A stretch of DNA of 63,684 nucleotides from Beijerinckiaceae bacterium (GTDB taxonomy: Bacteria > Pseudomonadota > Alphaproteobacteria > Rhizobiales > Beijerinckiaceae), in the NCBI GenBank assembly GCA_004298435.1, contig SCSF01000126.1:1-63684 (forward strand), written 5' to 3'. Below the pieces are notes generated by a model. That model saw only the letters and a program-made list of their open reading frames with translations. It ran no database searches and was not told the DNA's origin. A program made the translations under genes and the position numbers. This document shows positions 36,071-45,431 of the stretch, in pieces; position 1 is the stretch's first letter; every line of letters begins with the position of its first letter.

Positions 36071-37321
36071 CTATTTCAACATGTTGATGAGCGTAGTCAC
36101 CATATCCGATCCCGTCTGGAAGGCCTTGGAGTTGGCGGAATAGGAATTCTGCGCGACCACCATGTTAGTGAGCTCCGATGCGAGATCGACGGTGGAGGAT
36201 TCAAGCTCGTTCGCATTAACTGTGCCGAAGCCATTCTGCCCGGCAGTGCCAATAACGATATCGCCCGAATTGGGATTGGCGGAATAGGTCTGCCCCGCAT
36301 GAGGCGTGAGGCTATTGACGCTCGCAACAGTTCCGAGTGGAATTCGCGCTATCGCCTGCGTCGTGCCATCGGAATAGACCTCGGAGACCGTCCCGTCTGT
36401 GCCGATGGAAATGCTCGAATAGGAAGCCGGCGCATTGCCGTTCATCGCGTTTTCGTTCGTCGAAAGGCCAGTGCCCGCCACTTGCGTCATGCCAGAAACA
36501 TCGACGTTGACCGCCTGCCCGCCCGGAACCGTAAAGGCAAGCGGCGAACCACTGGTTAGGTCGCCCGTCGTTCCAGAGAAGCTCAATGTCTGCGTCGTAA
36601 GAGCCGCGGAGCTGTAAGGGAACCCGCCACCCGACGCAGCATCCGCTGCATTATAGACATCGGCTTCCCAGGTATTCGCGCCCGTCTTGGTGAAGTAGAC
36701 ATCGAGCGTCACGGGATTGCCGAGATCGTCGTAGGTCGTGAACGAACTTTTCTCCGTATAAGTTGAGGCAGCCGTGTTGGCGGAAGGCGTGGTGCCAGTA
36801 TCGATCGAGTCGCCCGCCGGCAGGTTTGCGACAAAGGTGCCCGAGGTCGTCGCCGTAGGCGCACGACCGGCCGTCGAAATGGTGATCGGCGTCAGTTGGC
36901 TCACCGAACCCGGCGACGACGTCGTCGTCGCAGTTACGGGATAACCCATCAACGTATAGCCTTCGCTATTCACGAGCTTGCCGTTGACGTCCGGTTTGAA
37001 ATCGCCCGCGCGCGTCAGATATGTATCGCCGCTGGTGTTCTGAACGACAAAAAAGCCGTTACCGCTGATCGCAAGATCGGTGGGCGCACTGGCGCTCGTC
37101 AACTCGCCCTGAGAGGAGATTCCATAGCCGATGACAGTCCCCACGCCACCCGCGCTGTAGGACGTTGTGCTGACCTGGCTGAGCATATCCTCGAAGCTTG
37201 CCGTAGCCTCCTTGTAGCCGTTCGTGCCCGAGTTGGAAATGTTGTCGGAAATGGTCGACAGCATATTCGCCTGAGCCTGCATGCCCGAAACGCTCGCCAT
37301 CATGGCGCTAAAGAGACTCAT
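36071..37321 (-). CDS. flgE: flagellar hook protein FlgE
   Basis: 416 residues. N-terminal axial motif SVSGMQAQANMLSTISDNIS with SGTNGYKEATASFEDMLSQV, then DLAISGNGFFVVQNTSGDTY, the FlgE/F/G core signature, the hook D2 domain, and the C-terminal ELTNMVVAQNSYSANSKAFQ. It follows the regulator gene by about 220 bp, so it likely has its own promoter, possibly a target of the FtcR-like regulator. It heads the flgE-flgK-flgL-flaF-flbT-flgD-fliQ run. Confidence 0.96.
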   Translation of the reverse strand: MSLFSAMMASVSGMQAQANMLSTISDNISNSGTNGYKEATASFEDMLSQVSTTSYSAGGVGTVIGYGISSQGELTSASAPTDLAISGNGFFVVQNTSGDTYLTRAGDFKPDVNGKLVNSEGYTLMGYPVTATTTSSPGSVSQLTPITISTAGRAPTATTSGTFVANLPAGDSIDTGTTPSANTAASTYTEKSSFTTYDDLGNPVTLDVYFTKTGANTWEADVYNAADAASGGGFPYSSAALTTQTLSFSGTTGDLTSGSPLAFTVPGGQAVNVDVSGMTQVAGTGLSTNENAMNGNAPASYSSISIGTDGTVSEVYSDGTTQAIARIPLGTVASVNSLTPHAGQTYSANPNSGDIVIGTAGQNGFGTVNANELESSTVDLASELTNMVVAQNSYSANSKAFQTGSDMVTTLINMLK

Positions 37322-37397
37322 CCTTGATTCTCCAAACCTGTCTCAGACGATTAGATGGCGATGAACTTGCGTGAGCCTTGCGATCGCCGGAAGACGG

Positions 37398-37456
37398 CCG
37401 CAGCACACAGAGCGAGACACGAAAAGCGGGCACCGGTTTTCGTGAAAATCCCACCC
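37398..37456. repeat. short Rhizobiales-type intergenic repeat fragment
   Basis: CGAAAAGCGGGCACCGGTTTTCGTGAAAATCCC is recalled as a common interspersed sequence in Rhizobiales genomes, different from the 110-bp element. It lies in the flgE leader region, between flgE and the regulator gene. Only one copy is seen in the window. Confidence 0.4.
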
Positions 37457-37543
37457 TGATTATTGAACCGATCCCGCTACATACGCCCAGACCGGCTCAG
37501 GCCTGAGCGTATCGCGATCGCACCACAGCCTTTCAGACAAGCA

Positions 37544-38218
37544 TCAGGCCTGGTCGGCGAGACGGTAGCCGAGATAGCGCACAGAGCTGATAGGATCGCG
37601 GCCGAGATGGCGGCGCAGCTTCTTTCGCAATTTGCTGATGTGGCTTTCGACGACGTTCTCTTCGACGTTTTCATCAAAGATGCCGTAGATGGAATTGAAG
37701 ATCTGCGCCTTGCTTACCCGCCTGCCGCGGTTAGCGACGAGATATTCGAGGATCCGCCGCTCGCGGCGCGGCAGCGGCACCACGATGCCCTTGATCTCGG
37801 GATCGCGGCCATCGAAATAAACCCGCATGTCGCCGATCACCGCATGATCCTGCAAAGCCTCGAGGCGACGTCTTATCGCCCCGACGCGCGCGAGAATCTC
37901 GCGGACATGAATCGGCTTGCGCACCACATCGTCGACCCCGGCCGCAAACAAATCCAGAGTCTGCTCCAGCGAGGGAGCTTCGTTCATTGCAATGACCGGG
38001 GCACGCGAGCGTTCCCGAATCATCTTTGGTAAAACTCCACGGTCATGACAGTCGCCAAGAAGGAACGCCTCGACGGCATAAAGATCCGTATCGGATACGG
38101 TCGTGACCCACTCACGAAACTCGTCCGTGCTGAACCGCGCAGCGGACACGCCTTCGTTGCCGAACCGACACGCATATCCGGCCGTAACGATCTCCCTCTC
38201 GTCAACGATCACCAGCAC
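37544..38218 (-). CDS. ftcR: OmpR-type flagellar transcriptional regulator (FtcR/Rem family)
   Basis: 224 residues: a receiver-like domain (about 1-118) and an OmpR-type winged helix (about 125-222, with [20 protein letters not shown] and [18 protein letters not shown]). It matches FtcR of Brucella and Rem of Sinorhizobium, the flagellar activators encoded next to flgE and motD. The receiver is atypical: the acidic pocket is poorly kept (LVIVDERE at the N-terminus; a single Asp at about 56 in [10 protein letters not shown]; the Thr position in VIAMNEA is not Thr), though Lys in VRKPI is present, so it may work without phosphorylation. Direct TTAAC repeats lie upstream (38243-38264). Confidence 0.9.
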   Translation of the reverse strand: MLVIVDEREIVTAGYACRFGNEGVSAARFSTDEFREWVTTVSDTDLYAVEAFLLGDCHDRGVLPKMIRERSRAPVIAMNEAPSLEQTLDLFAAGVDDVVRKPIHVREILARVGAIRRRLEALQDHAVIGDMRVYFDGRDPEIKGIVVPLPRRERRILEYLVANRGRRVSKAQIFNSIYGIFDENVEENVVESHISKLRKKLRRHLGRDPISSVRYLGYRLADQA

Positions 38219-38382
38219 CGAATCGCCCCCCGAATCAGGTGATTAACTATAAGAAAGTTTTAACGCACAAATAGAGTTCGTCAAACGTTACGGAGTCCAA
38301 GTTCGATTATTCTTGCTGACCAAAATGGAAACCAGACTCGCAGGAGTCGCAAGACCGAGTCGCTACGTCATTTTGATATGTA

Positions 38383-39012
38383 TTACTGGCAAAAAGTGTG
38401 GGCAGCAGCCGTCCACCGCCCAAAGCCGCTGGCGACCATGTTGCCGATCACAGCGCAGACATATTGCTTTTGGGCCGGATCATTGTTGGGGCCTGCATGG
38501 TAGCGGGCGGCGGCCAGTGTCCAGCTACCTTCTTTTTGTCGGAGGCTCTTCAGGTATCGAGCGGCGTAATCGACGTTTTGGTGCGGATCGAACATTGCGA
38601 CCACGGAGGCGAAGTGGCTCCCGTGATAATAATAGTTGATCTGCATGCAGCCGATGTCGATCAGCTTGGCGCCCGCCTTTCGCGCCTGCTCGAAGCGCTG
38701 CAAAGCCTCCTTCAGCGAGCTCGAAAAATAGGAGGCGCCTTCGATATTCAAGGCGAATGGGTGCAGCGAGCCCCGCTTCCCCGTCTCGGTTAAAGCGACC
38801 GCATAGAGCACACCCAATGGCACGTCGTACTTCCTGGCTGCTCGCGTCATTTCGCTTTCGCAGACCGTGGAATCGCTGGGCGTCGCGTAGCTCCGGTTAA
38901 AGGTAGAGATCGCCAGCAGCAACCCGGCGAGAGGGAGCAGCCGCCTCGCTGCCCGCCGCGCCGCCAATCGCCCCCTGCGTGTAGGCGGAACCGCCGGAGC
39001 CGTTGCGGGCAT
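38383..39012 (-). CDS. lytic transglycosylase (SLT family) of the flagellar operon
   Basis: Exported muramidase expected to open peptidoglycan for the rod. Signal sequence RRLLPLAGLLLAISTFNRSYA, then the catalytic Glu in ALTETGKRGSLHPFALN, the SLT motif IGCMQINYYYHG, and VDYAARYLKSL and AAARYHAGPN. The frame is open to 39150. The ATG at 39012 is used here; a TTG at 38967 with AGGGGG just before it is an alternative. Either way the signal peptide is encoded in a different frame of the 3' end of fliK, a 71-116 bp coding overlap. In Rhizobiales a transglycosylase gene after motD/fliK is usual, and the partner FlgJ here lacks its own muramidase. Confidence 0.85.
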   Translation of the reverse strand: MPATAPAVPPTRRGRLAARRAARRLLPLAGLLLAISTFNRSYATPSDSTVCESEMTRAARKYDVPLGVLYAVALTETGKRGSLHPFALNIEGASYFSSSLKEALQRFEQARKAGAKLIDIGCMQINYYYHGSHFASVVAMFDPHQNVDYAARYLKSLRQKEGSWTLAAARYHAGPNNDPAQKQYVCAVIGNMVASGFGRWTAAAHTFCQ

Positions 39013-40615
39013 TGTTCTGGGAACTGCCGTTTCCATTGGACGATCCACCATAAGACATCGGCTGGCTGCCGCTTTGCGATGCGGCCTGGCCATTCGGATT
39101 CTGCGCGGCAGATCCATTATTGGCGACGTTCGATCCGTTATGGCTGCCAAGCGTCACAGCCATGCTGGTGACCGAATAGCCCGACTGGCGAAGCTGATCG
39201 GACAGACTGTCCTTATCCTTGTCGATGAGGTTCATCGTCGAGGACTGGCTTGCCGCAAGCTGCACATCGAGCCCGTCCGGCGTCAGATTGAGCGTGATGG
39301 TCACGGTTCCGAGGCTCGGCGGTTCGAGTTCCAGATTGAGTGTTTTCACGGGTCCGCCACCAGCGGCGGCGGCCGGATCTGACGGCATGTCGGCCGCGGC
39401 TGAATCGGTCGGCCCGGCAACATCTGCCGAGTCGGAAACAGGTAACCCGGCGGCAGTCTGGGAAAGATCAGGCATCGCGCCAACCACCGCGTCGGCGATC
39501 TGCTGAACCGGAGAAAGCCGGGCGACCGGCGCGAAATGGGTGGCCGAAGAAATGGTCGTCACCGTCATTGTCGCGGAAGCGGCAAAGCTGTCGGGCGAAA
39601 CCGCATCCGTTTGGGCCTGATCAGCGACTGGCGAAACGTCAGTGTCCGTCGCCAATTGCGCCGTCACATTGATTTGCGACGCAACCGCAGGCTTCTGGTT
39701 TTTTGAACCGTCCGATCCGGCTGGAACAGCCTGCGGTGGTGGAACAGCCGCAATGCTCGCCGCCATCGCCGCCTGCGCGGTCGTATCGACAACGCCTGAG
39801 TTGGACGTATCTGATTTTGAAGATTTCTTGTCCGGCGATTTTGATGTTCCGGCTGTCGAACGATCGCTCTGCACCCCCTTGCCCGCAGTGGAGCCGCCTG
39901 CTGGAGCGGAGGGCAAAACAGATTGCAGGCTTGCCGCTATCGCTGCGGCGGTGGTGGAACCGCTGGCGGTAGCCTCGGCGCTCGTGGGCGGAGTGCCGGA
40001 ACTCAAGACATCATTGGGCTTGGGTGGGCTGGCAGTGTCGGTCTCTGCTGTACCTATGGACAATTTCAGAGCGGGCGGCGCGCTCACGGCTGGCGCTCCG
40101 CCAGTCCCCTCGGCGGCCGGCTCTGCGGGCGTGGCATTCGCAGGGGATGGCAGCGGCGCTTTCAGCTTGCTTTCATCTGTAGCAGCGGAAAGACCTGATG
40201 ACGACGGATCTTCCGCGTGCCCACTCTGGGCCTGCGTCCCGGTGACATCAGCATCTTTTGAAACGATTTTCGAAAAGGCCGCCGTTGAGGCAGGCCCCAT
40301 TGAATATTGTCCAGCCGCAGGAATTCCACCCGGCAAGACAGCGCTGGGCGTGGTTGCTGAACCGCCTGAAGAAGAACCTTGCGTCATTGGCAGAAGCGCA
40401 TTGAAACCTCGGCTGCTTCCCCCATGCGTGCTCGGGGAATGCACTGGCGCAGCGGCATTTGTCGTCTGTTTGCCGGAGAAGCCCGAAAGCACGGCGTCGA
40501 ATCCGTCGCCATCGCCCTGGCTGTTTTTCAAAGCTTCCGAATCGCCTCGCGGGCCTTGCGAAACCGCTGAAGAACGCGCCGGCAGATTTGGCAAGAAGCT
40601 CGCGACGTTGTTCAC
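38897..40615 (-). CDS. fliK: flagellar hook-length control protein FliK (MotD)
   Basis: 572 residues from a GTG at 40615 that overlaps the motC stop (GTGA) and has an excellent GGAGG 5 nt upstream; the frame is open to 40798 but that part lies inside motC. The long Ser/Pro/Thr/Ala-rich N-terminal ruler part is followed by the C-terminal substrate-switch domain (LNLELEPPSLGTVTITLNLT; LDVQLAASQSSTMNLIDKDK; LSDQLRQSGYSVTSM), the Flg_hook motif. In Rhizobiales this gene was first called motD. Low-complexity Gly/Asn/Ser tail. Confidence 0.92.
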   Translation of the reverse strand: MNNVASFLPNLPARSSAVSQGPRGDSEALKNSQGDGDGFDAVLSGFSGKQTTNAAAPVHSPSTHGGSSRGFNALLPMTQGSSSGGSATTPSAVLPGGIPAAGQYSMGPASTAAFSKIVSKDADVTGTQAQSGHAEDPSSSGLSAATDESKLKAPLPSPANATPAEPAAEGTGGAPAVSAPPALKLSIGTAETDTASPPKPNDVLSSGTPPTSAEATASGSTTAAAIAASLQSVLPSAPAGGSTAGKGVQSDRSTAGTSKSPDKKSSKSDTSNSGVVDTTAQAAMAASIAAVPPPQAVPAGSDGSKNQKPAVASQINVTAQLATDTDVSPVADQAQTDAVSPDSFAASATMTVTTISSATHFAPVARLSPVQQIADAVVGAMPDLSQTAAGLPVSDSADVAGPTDSAAADMPSDPAAAAGGGPVKTLNLELEPPSLGTVTITLNLTPDGLDVQLAASQSSTMNLIDKDKDSLSDQLRQSGYSVTSMAVTLGSHNGSNVANNGSAAQNPNGQAASQSGSQPMSYGGSSNGNGSSQNNARNGSGGSAYTQGAIGGAAGSEAAAPSRRVAAGDLYL

Positions 40616-41826
40616 TGTTCCTCCAGGAGCGCACCGCTTTCCGTCAGTCTCGTTTGCGCTGACGCGATCAGCGCGTCTCCCGATCCGACCGCCGCGGTGA
40701 GTGTCGGGGGCAGCTTCGCCGACGCGATATCCGGCGGCAGTTGCGGCGCTGCGTTGGCCAACGTCTGCTGATTTGCTTGCGCCGGGGTGGCGGGCCATTG
40801 CCGGATCTGCACGGCAAGGCCGAGCATGGCCTCTCTCAGCAAAACATCGTCATGCGGCAGATGTGCCGTTTTAAGCTTGTGAAGCTCGGCAAGGCCTTGA
40901 TCATAACCTGTCGTCAGAATCGCGTCGGCGCTATCGTAAAGAGCGGCGCGGTTGGCATCGACGCTGTTTTTGCGCGCCAATCCCTTTGCCTCCTCCGCAG
41001 CCCAATGCACCGCAGGCAGTTTTCCCGCAGCAAGCGACGACCGGGCGACCTTGAGATAAAGTTCAAGCCGGTCGCGGCTGTCCATATCCATCATCAATGT
41101 GGAGAGTTGCACGAACTGCTGGGCCGTACCGAACTGGCTGACGCGTATAACGGATGCCGAAAAACTGCGGCGGAATCCTTCGGCATAAACAGAGCGCCGG
41201 AATCGCCGCATATATTGATCCGAAAGGGTCACGAACTTGTCGAAGTCGCCCGTTTCCGTGGCGAGGAAGATCTCCCGCCGGAGCGCGGTCTCTTCCACCA
41301 GCGTTCCGGGTGCGATAACCCGCGCGAGGTCCAGCAGCTTTATCGCTTTGCCCGGATTGTCCTCGGCGACCAGCGTTGCCTGCGCCAGCGCGAGCTGACT
41401 GCCAGTCGAGGGATCGAGCGTCCTCGGATCGATGTTCGAGAGCATGGCTTTCGCCACGGTTTTGTCGCCGTGAAGATAAGCAAGCGCCCCCTCGATCAGA
41501 TGCTTCTCCCGGGGCGTGCATTTGGCGGTCGCCAGAACTTTCTGGGCAACACGGGTTTCGCCGCCGCTGAGAACGTAAACGACAATGGCGCGCACGTTGC
41601 GCTGATCACGCCAGACCGACGCCTTCTCAGCCATCAAACGCCCGCCGAGCCTGCGCAGCACACCCGGCATGGCCCTTTGCGCCGCCCGGCTGCCTAATGC
41701 CATCTGATCGTGCAAGGCCTGAACCGAACGAACGATTTCATAAGGCGGCTTTTGTCCCGCCAGACAGTTGCTCGCGGCCGTGCCGGCAACAAGAAGTCCC
41801 ACGACGAGAGATTTGCGAAAGCTCAT
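40612..41826 (-). CDS. motC: motility protein MotC
   Basis: 404 residues with a signal peptide (LVVGLLVAGTAASNCLAG), followed by helical-repeat sequence (QKPPYEIVRSVQALHDQMAL; GVLRRLGGRLMAEKASVWRD; HLIEGALAYLHGDKTVAKAM). MotC is a periplasmic, Rhizobiales-specific motor protein that binds MotB and controls torque and speed. Its ATG overlaps the motB stop (ATGA) and its stop overlaps the fliK GTG, so motB-motC-fliK is a coupled series. Confidence 0.94.
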   Translation of the reverse strand: MSFRKSLVVGLLVAGTAASNCLAGQKPPYEIVRSVQALHDQMALGSRAAQRAMPGVLRRLGGRLMAEKASVWRDQRNVRAIVVYVLSGGETRVAQKVLATAKCTPREKHLIEGALAYLHGDKTVAKAMLSNIDPRTLDPSTGSQLALAQATLVAEDNPGKAIKLLDLARVIAPGTLVEETALRREIFLATETGDFDKFVTLSDQYMRRFRRSVYAEGFRRSFSASVIRVSQFGTAQQFVQLSTLMMDMDSRDRLELYLKVARSSLAAGKLPAVHWAAEEAKGLARKNSVDANRAALYDSADAILTTGYDQGLAELHKLKTAHLPHDDVLLREAMLGLAVQIRQWPATPAQANQQTLANAAPQLPPDIASAKLPPTLTAAVGSGDALIASAQTRLTESGALLEEQ

Positions 41827-43130
41827 GGTGCTTTCTCACGCAGGAGGATTTCGATCCGCCGGTTTTCCGCCGCCAGCGGATCCTTCGGAACCTTCAAATC
41901 GTGATCGGAAGCGCCTTCGATGCGCTCCACCCGCTTTTCGTCGAGGCCGCCACGCACGAGCATGTAGAGGGCCATTTCGGCACGCGCGACGGAAAGCCGC
42001 CAGTTGTCGTAGGTGCGCGACTTGTAACGGCGCGCATCCGTGTGACCCGAAATGATGATGCTGCCTTTCTCCTTCTGGAGAATTTTGGCGATCGCCTCCA
42101 TGATTTTCACGGTCTTCTTTTGCGGCTCGGCCGAGCCGATCGCAAACATCGCATATTTATATTTGTCGGTAAGACTGATGAGGATGCCCCGCGATGTCGA
42201 TTGCACCTGGACTTGCGGCAGCACTTGATCCTTGCCGAGCGCCGTCGAAATTTCAGACTGCAAACGCTTCGCCTGAAGCTGTTCCGCCGACTGGTGCTCT
42301 ACCTGATGGGCGGGCGCCGGTGCAGCCTCTGTCTTCACTGCCGAGGCTGGCGCAGACTCGATTTTCGACGGTTTGGCGTTAGCTGCCGTCTTGGCTGCCG
42401 CGGTCTGCTGAGCAGCGGCCGGCTTCGCAATTTTTGCCGCCGCCTGCTGCTGCACCACTGGCGCTTGCTGCATTGGACTTTTTGCTGCTTCAGCCGGCTT
42501 CGCCGCCTCGCTCTTTGCGGGCGGCTTGCTCGGCAGGCTGGAGCCAGCAGGTTGCGGCAGAGCAATATGCGGCATCACTGGCGCACTTGCCTGAAATGGA
42601 TCCTGAAAGTTTGCGGCGGCGCCAACATTCCGCGGCGCGGTGTCTTTGGGTTTGGCGGGCGCGGCGGCGGCAATTTCAGCAAGGATGGCATAGGGGTCGC
42701 GGAACAACGCAGCTTCCGTATGCTTCGCCTGATAGGCGGCGGGATTTGCAGCGGTGTGAGGCCCATGCGCTTTGGGAGCCATCGGCCCTTTCTTCACCTG
42801 GGGGTTCTTGGTCCCAGCCTTTTGCTCCGGGCCAGGTTTGGCTGGCGCAGGCGCATTGCTCGTAGCATCTTCGGTGGCGCGTTCTTCAGGATCGTGCAAG
42901 CCGCGCTTCAGGGTGGTCATCTCGACAAGCTTCACGGGATTGAAGTAGCGCGCGAGAGACGCCTTGGTCTTTTCATTGGTTGCGCTGATCAGCCAGAGCA
43001 CGAGGAACAACGCCATCATGGCCGTCATAAAATCGGCAAAGGCGATTTTCCACGCGCCGAGGTGGCCAGCCTCCTCATGTGTGCGTGACCGCTTTATAAT
43101 AAGGAGTTCGTGAGGCTTTTCGTCTGACAC
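41823..43130 (-). CDS. motB: flagellar motor stator protein MotB
   Basis: 435 residues. One membrane helix (IAFADFMTAMMALFLVLWLI, about 28-47) carries the proton-path Asp in ADFMTAMMALF. A long Ala/Pro/Lys-rich linker follows, then the OmpA-like peptidoglycan-binding domain (IIISGHTDARRYKSRTYDNW; LAAENRRIEILLREK). It is longer than enteric MotB because of the linker, as usual in rhizobia. It follows the fliH gene closely; motA is far upstream (58247-59122). Confidence 0.95.
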   Translation of the reverse strand: MSDEKPHELLIIKRSRTHEEAGHLGAWKIAFADFMTAMMALFLVLWLISATNEKTKASLARYFNPVKLVEMTTLKRGLHDPEERATEDATSNAPAPAKPGPEQKAGTKNPQVKKGPMAPKAHGPHTAANPAAYQAKHTEAALFRDPYAILAEIAAAAPAKPKDTAPRNVGAAANFQDPFQASAPVMPHIALPQPAGSSLPSKPPAKSEAAKPAEAAKSPMQQAPVVQQQAAAKIAKPAAAQQTAAAKTAANAKPSKIESAPASAVKTEAAPAPAHQVEHQSAEQLQAKRLQSEISTALGKDQVLPQVQVQSTSRGILISLTDKYKYAMFAIGSAEPQKKTVKIMEAIAKILQKEKGSIIISGHTDARRYKSRTYDNWRLSVARAEMALYMLVRGGLDEKRVERIEGASDHDLKVPKDPLAAENRRIEILLREKAP

Positions 43131-43134
43131 GAGG

Positions 43135-43764
43135 CTACTCCGATCTCGCGTTGATCAGATCGATCCAGGCCTGGAGCCTCGTTTCGATCACGGTCTGCTC
43201 GGCAATGACATGCACATCGACGCCTTCGCCTGCCTCGTAATCCACGGCGAGAGGCAGAGCTGCAAACTTTTCCTTTAAGCAATCGAGAAGATCGGCCGGT
43301 CCTGAAATTCTGATCGCAATGCCCTCATGGGCAGCCGAAATACTGACGACAGCTTCGACGAGATCGGCAAGCATTTGCTTGCGCAGCAAGTCGATGACGA
43401 ACGGCCGCAAGACCTGCCCGACACATTCGGCGAGAGTTTCCTGCATTTGCTGAACAGCCGCCGCAAGCTTTTCCGCCAGAGCCTCGCTTTGCTCGACGCT
43501 CCACTTCTGCCGCTCGGCGGCGAAACGCTCCTCAAACGCGCGCCGGGTCTCTTCGCATTCGGCAGCGGCTTCGGCCCGGGCCGCTTCGAGCCCCTCCGCA
43601 TAGCCGGCGCCGCGCGCTTCGACGATCCGCGCTTCGAGATCGTCCTCAGGCTCTGGAGTCCATGCGGACGGCTGATCGGAATCGCCAAGCAGATCCAGAG
43701 AGAGCTCGACGCTCTCGCCGAGATCGAAACGCGCAAGATAGAACTCGGCAGGGCGCGCCATCAT
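43135..43764 (-). CDS. fliH: FliH-like flagellar export regulator
   Basis: About 209 residues. The E/A-rich coiled region (EARIVEARGAGYAEGLEAAR; EETRRAFEERFAAERQ) and the C-terminal part with ALPLAVDYEAGEGVDVHVIA and ETRLQAWIDLINA fit FliH, which binds the FliI ATPase. The start is either the ATG at 43764 (ATGA overlap with the fliF stop) or 43761; the open frame runs to 43788. Direct position after fliF and before motB supports it. FliH is poorly conserved, so the call leans on the ExxxA-type repeats and context. Confidence 0.85.
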   Translation of the reverse strand: MMARPAEFYLARFDLGESVELSLDLLGDSDQPSAWTPEPEDDLEARIVEARGAGYAEGLEAARAEAAAECEETRRAFEERFAAERQKWSVEQSEALAEKLAAAVQQMQETLAECVGQVLRPFVIDLLRKQMLADLVEAVVSISAAHEGIAIRISGPADLLDCLKEKFAALPLAVDYEAGEGVDVHVIAEQTVIETRLQAWIDLINARSE

Positions 43765-45431
43765 GCGGCGCCTTTCTGACGCATCCACAGCTTCATAATG
43801 GCGGCAGCCTGCTCTTCATCAAATTCGACGATCTGTTCCAGCCGTTTCAACGGCGTGCGTTTCGCGCTGTCAGTCAGGTCGCCAATCAGATTTGGCTCAT
43901 CACCCATGCCCGGGAAATTCGTCAGGCCCTCGACAAGCGGAACCGTCATAGGCTCCGGCATCTCGAAGCCATCCGCCGTCAGCATCGGCGCCTGCGCGAA
44001 CAACGGCAGCTCGCTGCCGCCATCACTGCTGTTGCCAAACGCCATGCGGATCGTCGGGCGCACCGCGAACCAGATAAGCAACGAGACAACAACCAGAACG
44101 ATCGCGCCATTGATGATCGTTCTGGTCTGATGCAGCATGACCTCTTTGAAGCTCGGACCCGGCACCGGTTCGAGCACCGTGCCGCCGTCAGCGAACTCGA
44201 CAACCGAAAGTTTGGTCGTATCGCCGCGCGCCTTGTCGATTCCCGCGGCAGACGCGACAAGCTGCTGAAGATCGGACATTTCCTTGTCGATCGCCGCAGG
44301 CGTCGCATGGCCGCCGAGCGCCGCTATCAGACTTTGACGGTTGATGAGAACCGCCACGGAAATGTGTTCGACCGAAAAGCCACCGCTTACGGTCGTGATG
44401 GTCTTCGACGAAATCTCATAATTTGTCAGTTCGTCGCGCTTCTGGCTTTCATCGCTGGATTGCTTGCCGTTATTCCCGGAAGATGCCTGCGTCGGCACAT
44501 TCTCGGTCACGGAGGTCGGCGTCTGATTGCTCGAGTTCTGCGATGTCTGCGTCTGCTTCGTAATTTTGACGGAGCGCTCAACGCGTGAATCGGGATTGTA
44601 GATGGTTTGCTTGGTTTGCCGCTTGTCGGTATTCAGCCGCGTCGCGACGCTGACCCGGAAATTCTTCAAGCCAAGAAACGGCGTGAGCGTCCTGCGAATG
44701 CTTTCCTCAACCTGCTTCGATACCGCATTTTCAAGCGTCAGTTTCTGCCCCGGCGCGGCGTCGGCAAGATCATCGCCGGAGGCCAGAAGATGGCCATCGG
44801 TATCGAGCACCGTCACTTCCTTGACCGTCATGTCGGGAACCGCGGCGGCGACCAGGTGGCGGATCGCCACAGCCATCGCGTTGGAATCAGTCGAATTGAG
44901 GCGGACGATGACGGAAGCGGATGGCGGCTCTGCCTGACGGCGGAAGGACCCCTGATCCGGCATGACAAGATGCACGCGCGCGGCCTTGACGCCGCGCATC
45001 AACTGAATCGAGCGCGCAAGTTCACCCTCAAGCGCGCGCACCCGCGTCACCTCCTGCATGAAAGAGGTAAGGCCAAGCGATCCAAGCTTGTCGTAAAGTT
45101 CATCACCGGTATTCGGGCTGTTTGGCAAGCCCTTCTCCGCCAGCACGGCGCGCGCTTTGGCGGTATCGCCATAGGTGACGCTCACCGTCGTTCCGTCCGG
45201 CGATATATTAAAGCCGACATTGGCGTCGCGAAGCACCGAAGCGATCTGGCCGGTGTCCTGACGATCGAGGCCGGTATACAAAACCTCGTAAGGCGGCCGG
45301 CTCAGATAATATCCGGCGAAAGCCACGATGGCGAAGACAGCTACGCCGGTTGCGCCAAGCGCCATCAGCCGCTTCGTCCCGAGCTTCATTAAATTAGCCC
45401 AGAAACGCTCAGCCTGTTCAAGCGCCGTCAT
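43761..45431 (-). CDS. fliF: flagellar MS-ring protein FliF
   Basis: About 556 residues: first membrane helix (LGATGVAVFAIVAFAGYYLS), ring-building domains (YEVLYTGLDRQDTGQIASVL; TRVRALEGELARSIQ; GVKAARVHLVMPDQGSFRR), second helix (IINGAIVLVVVSLLIWFAV) and the C-terminal FliG-binding tail (RTPLKRLEQIVEFDEEQAAA IMKLW, split here). The start at 45431 (MTALEQAERFW) has AGAGGG upstream and is preferred to 45464. The gene is downstream of the flagellin gene with an interval of 263 bp. Confidence 0.97.
   Translation of the reverse strand: MTALEQAERFWANLMKLGTKRLMALGATGVAVFAIVAFAGYYLSRPPYEVLYTGLDRQDTGQIASVLRDANVGFNISPDGTTVSVTYGDTAKARAVLAEKGLPNSPNTGDELYDKLGSLGLTSFMQEVTRVRALEGELARSIQLMRGVKAARVHLVMPDQGSFRRQAEPPSASVIVRLNSTDSNAMAVAIRHLVAAAVPDMTVKEVTVLDTDGHLLASGDDLADAAPGQKLTLENAVSKQVEESIRRTLTPFLGLKNFRVSVATRLNTDKRQTKQTIYNPDSRVERSVKITKQTQTSQNSSNQTPTSVTENVPTQASSGNNGKQSSDESQKRDELTNYEISSKTITTVSGGFSVEHISVAVLINRQSLIAALGGHATPAAIDKEMSDLQQLVASAAGIDKARGDTTKLSVVEFADGGTVLEPVPGPSFKEVMLHQTRTIINGAIVLVVVSLLIWFAVRPTIRMAFGNSSDGGSELPLFAQAPMLTADGFEMPEPMTVPLVEGLTNFPGMGDEPNLIGDLTDSAKRTPLKRLEQIVEFDEEQAAAIMKLWMRQKGAA

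Noticed and set aside
39642-40700. 352-codon open frame on + opposite fliK
   Set aside because: Mirror of the low-complexity Ser/Ala/Pro ruler region of fliK; no ribosome site or domain.
41697-43088. 463-codon open frame on + opposite motB
   Set aside because: Antisense shadow with Arg/Cys/Leu-rich low-complexity sequence caused by the Ala/Pro/Lys linker of motB.
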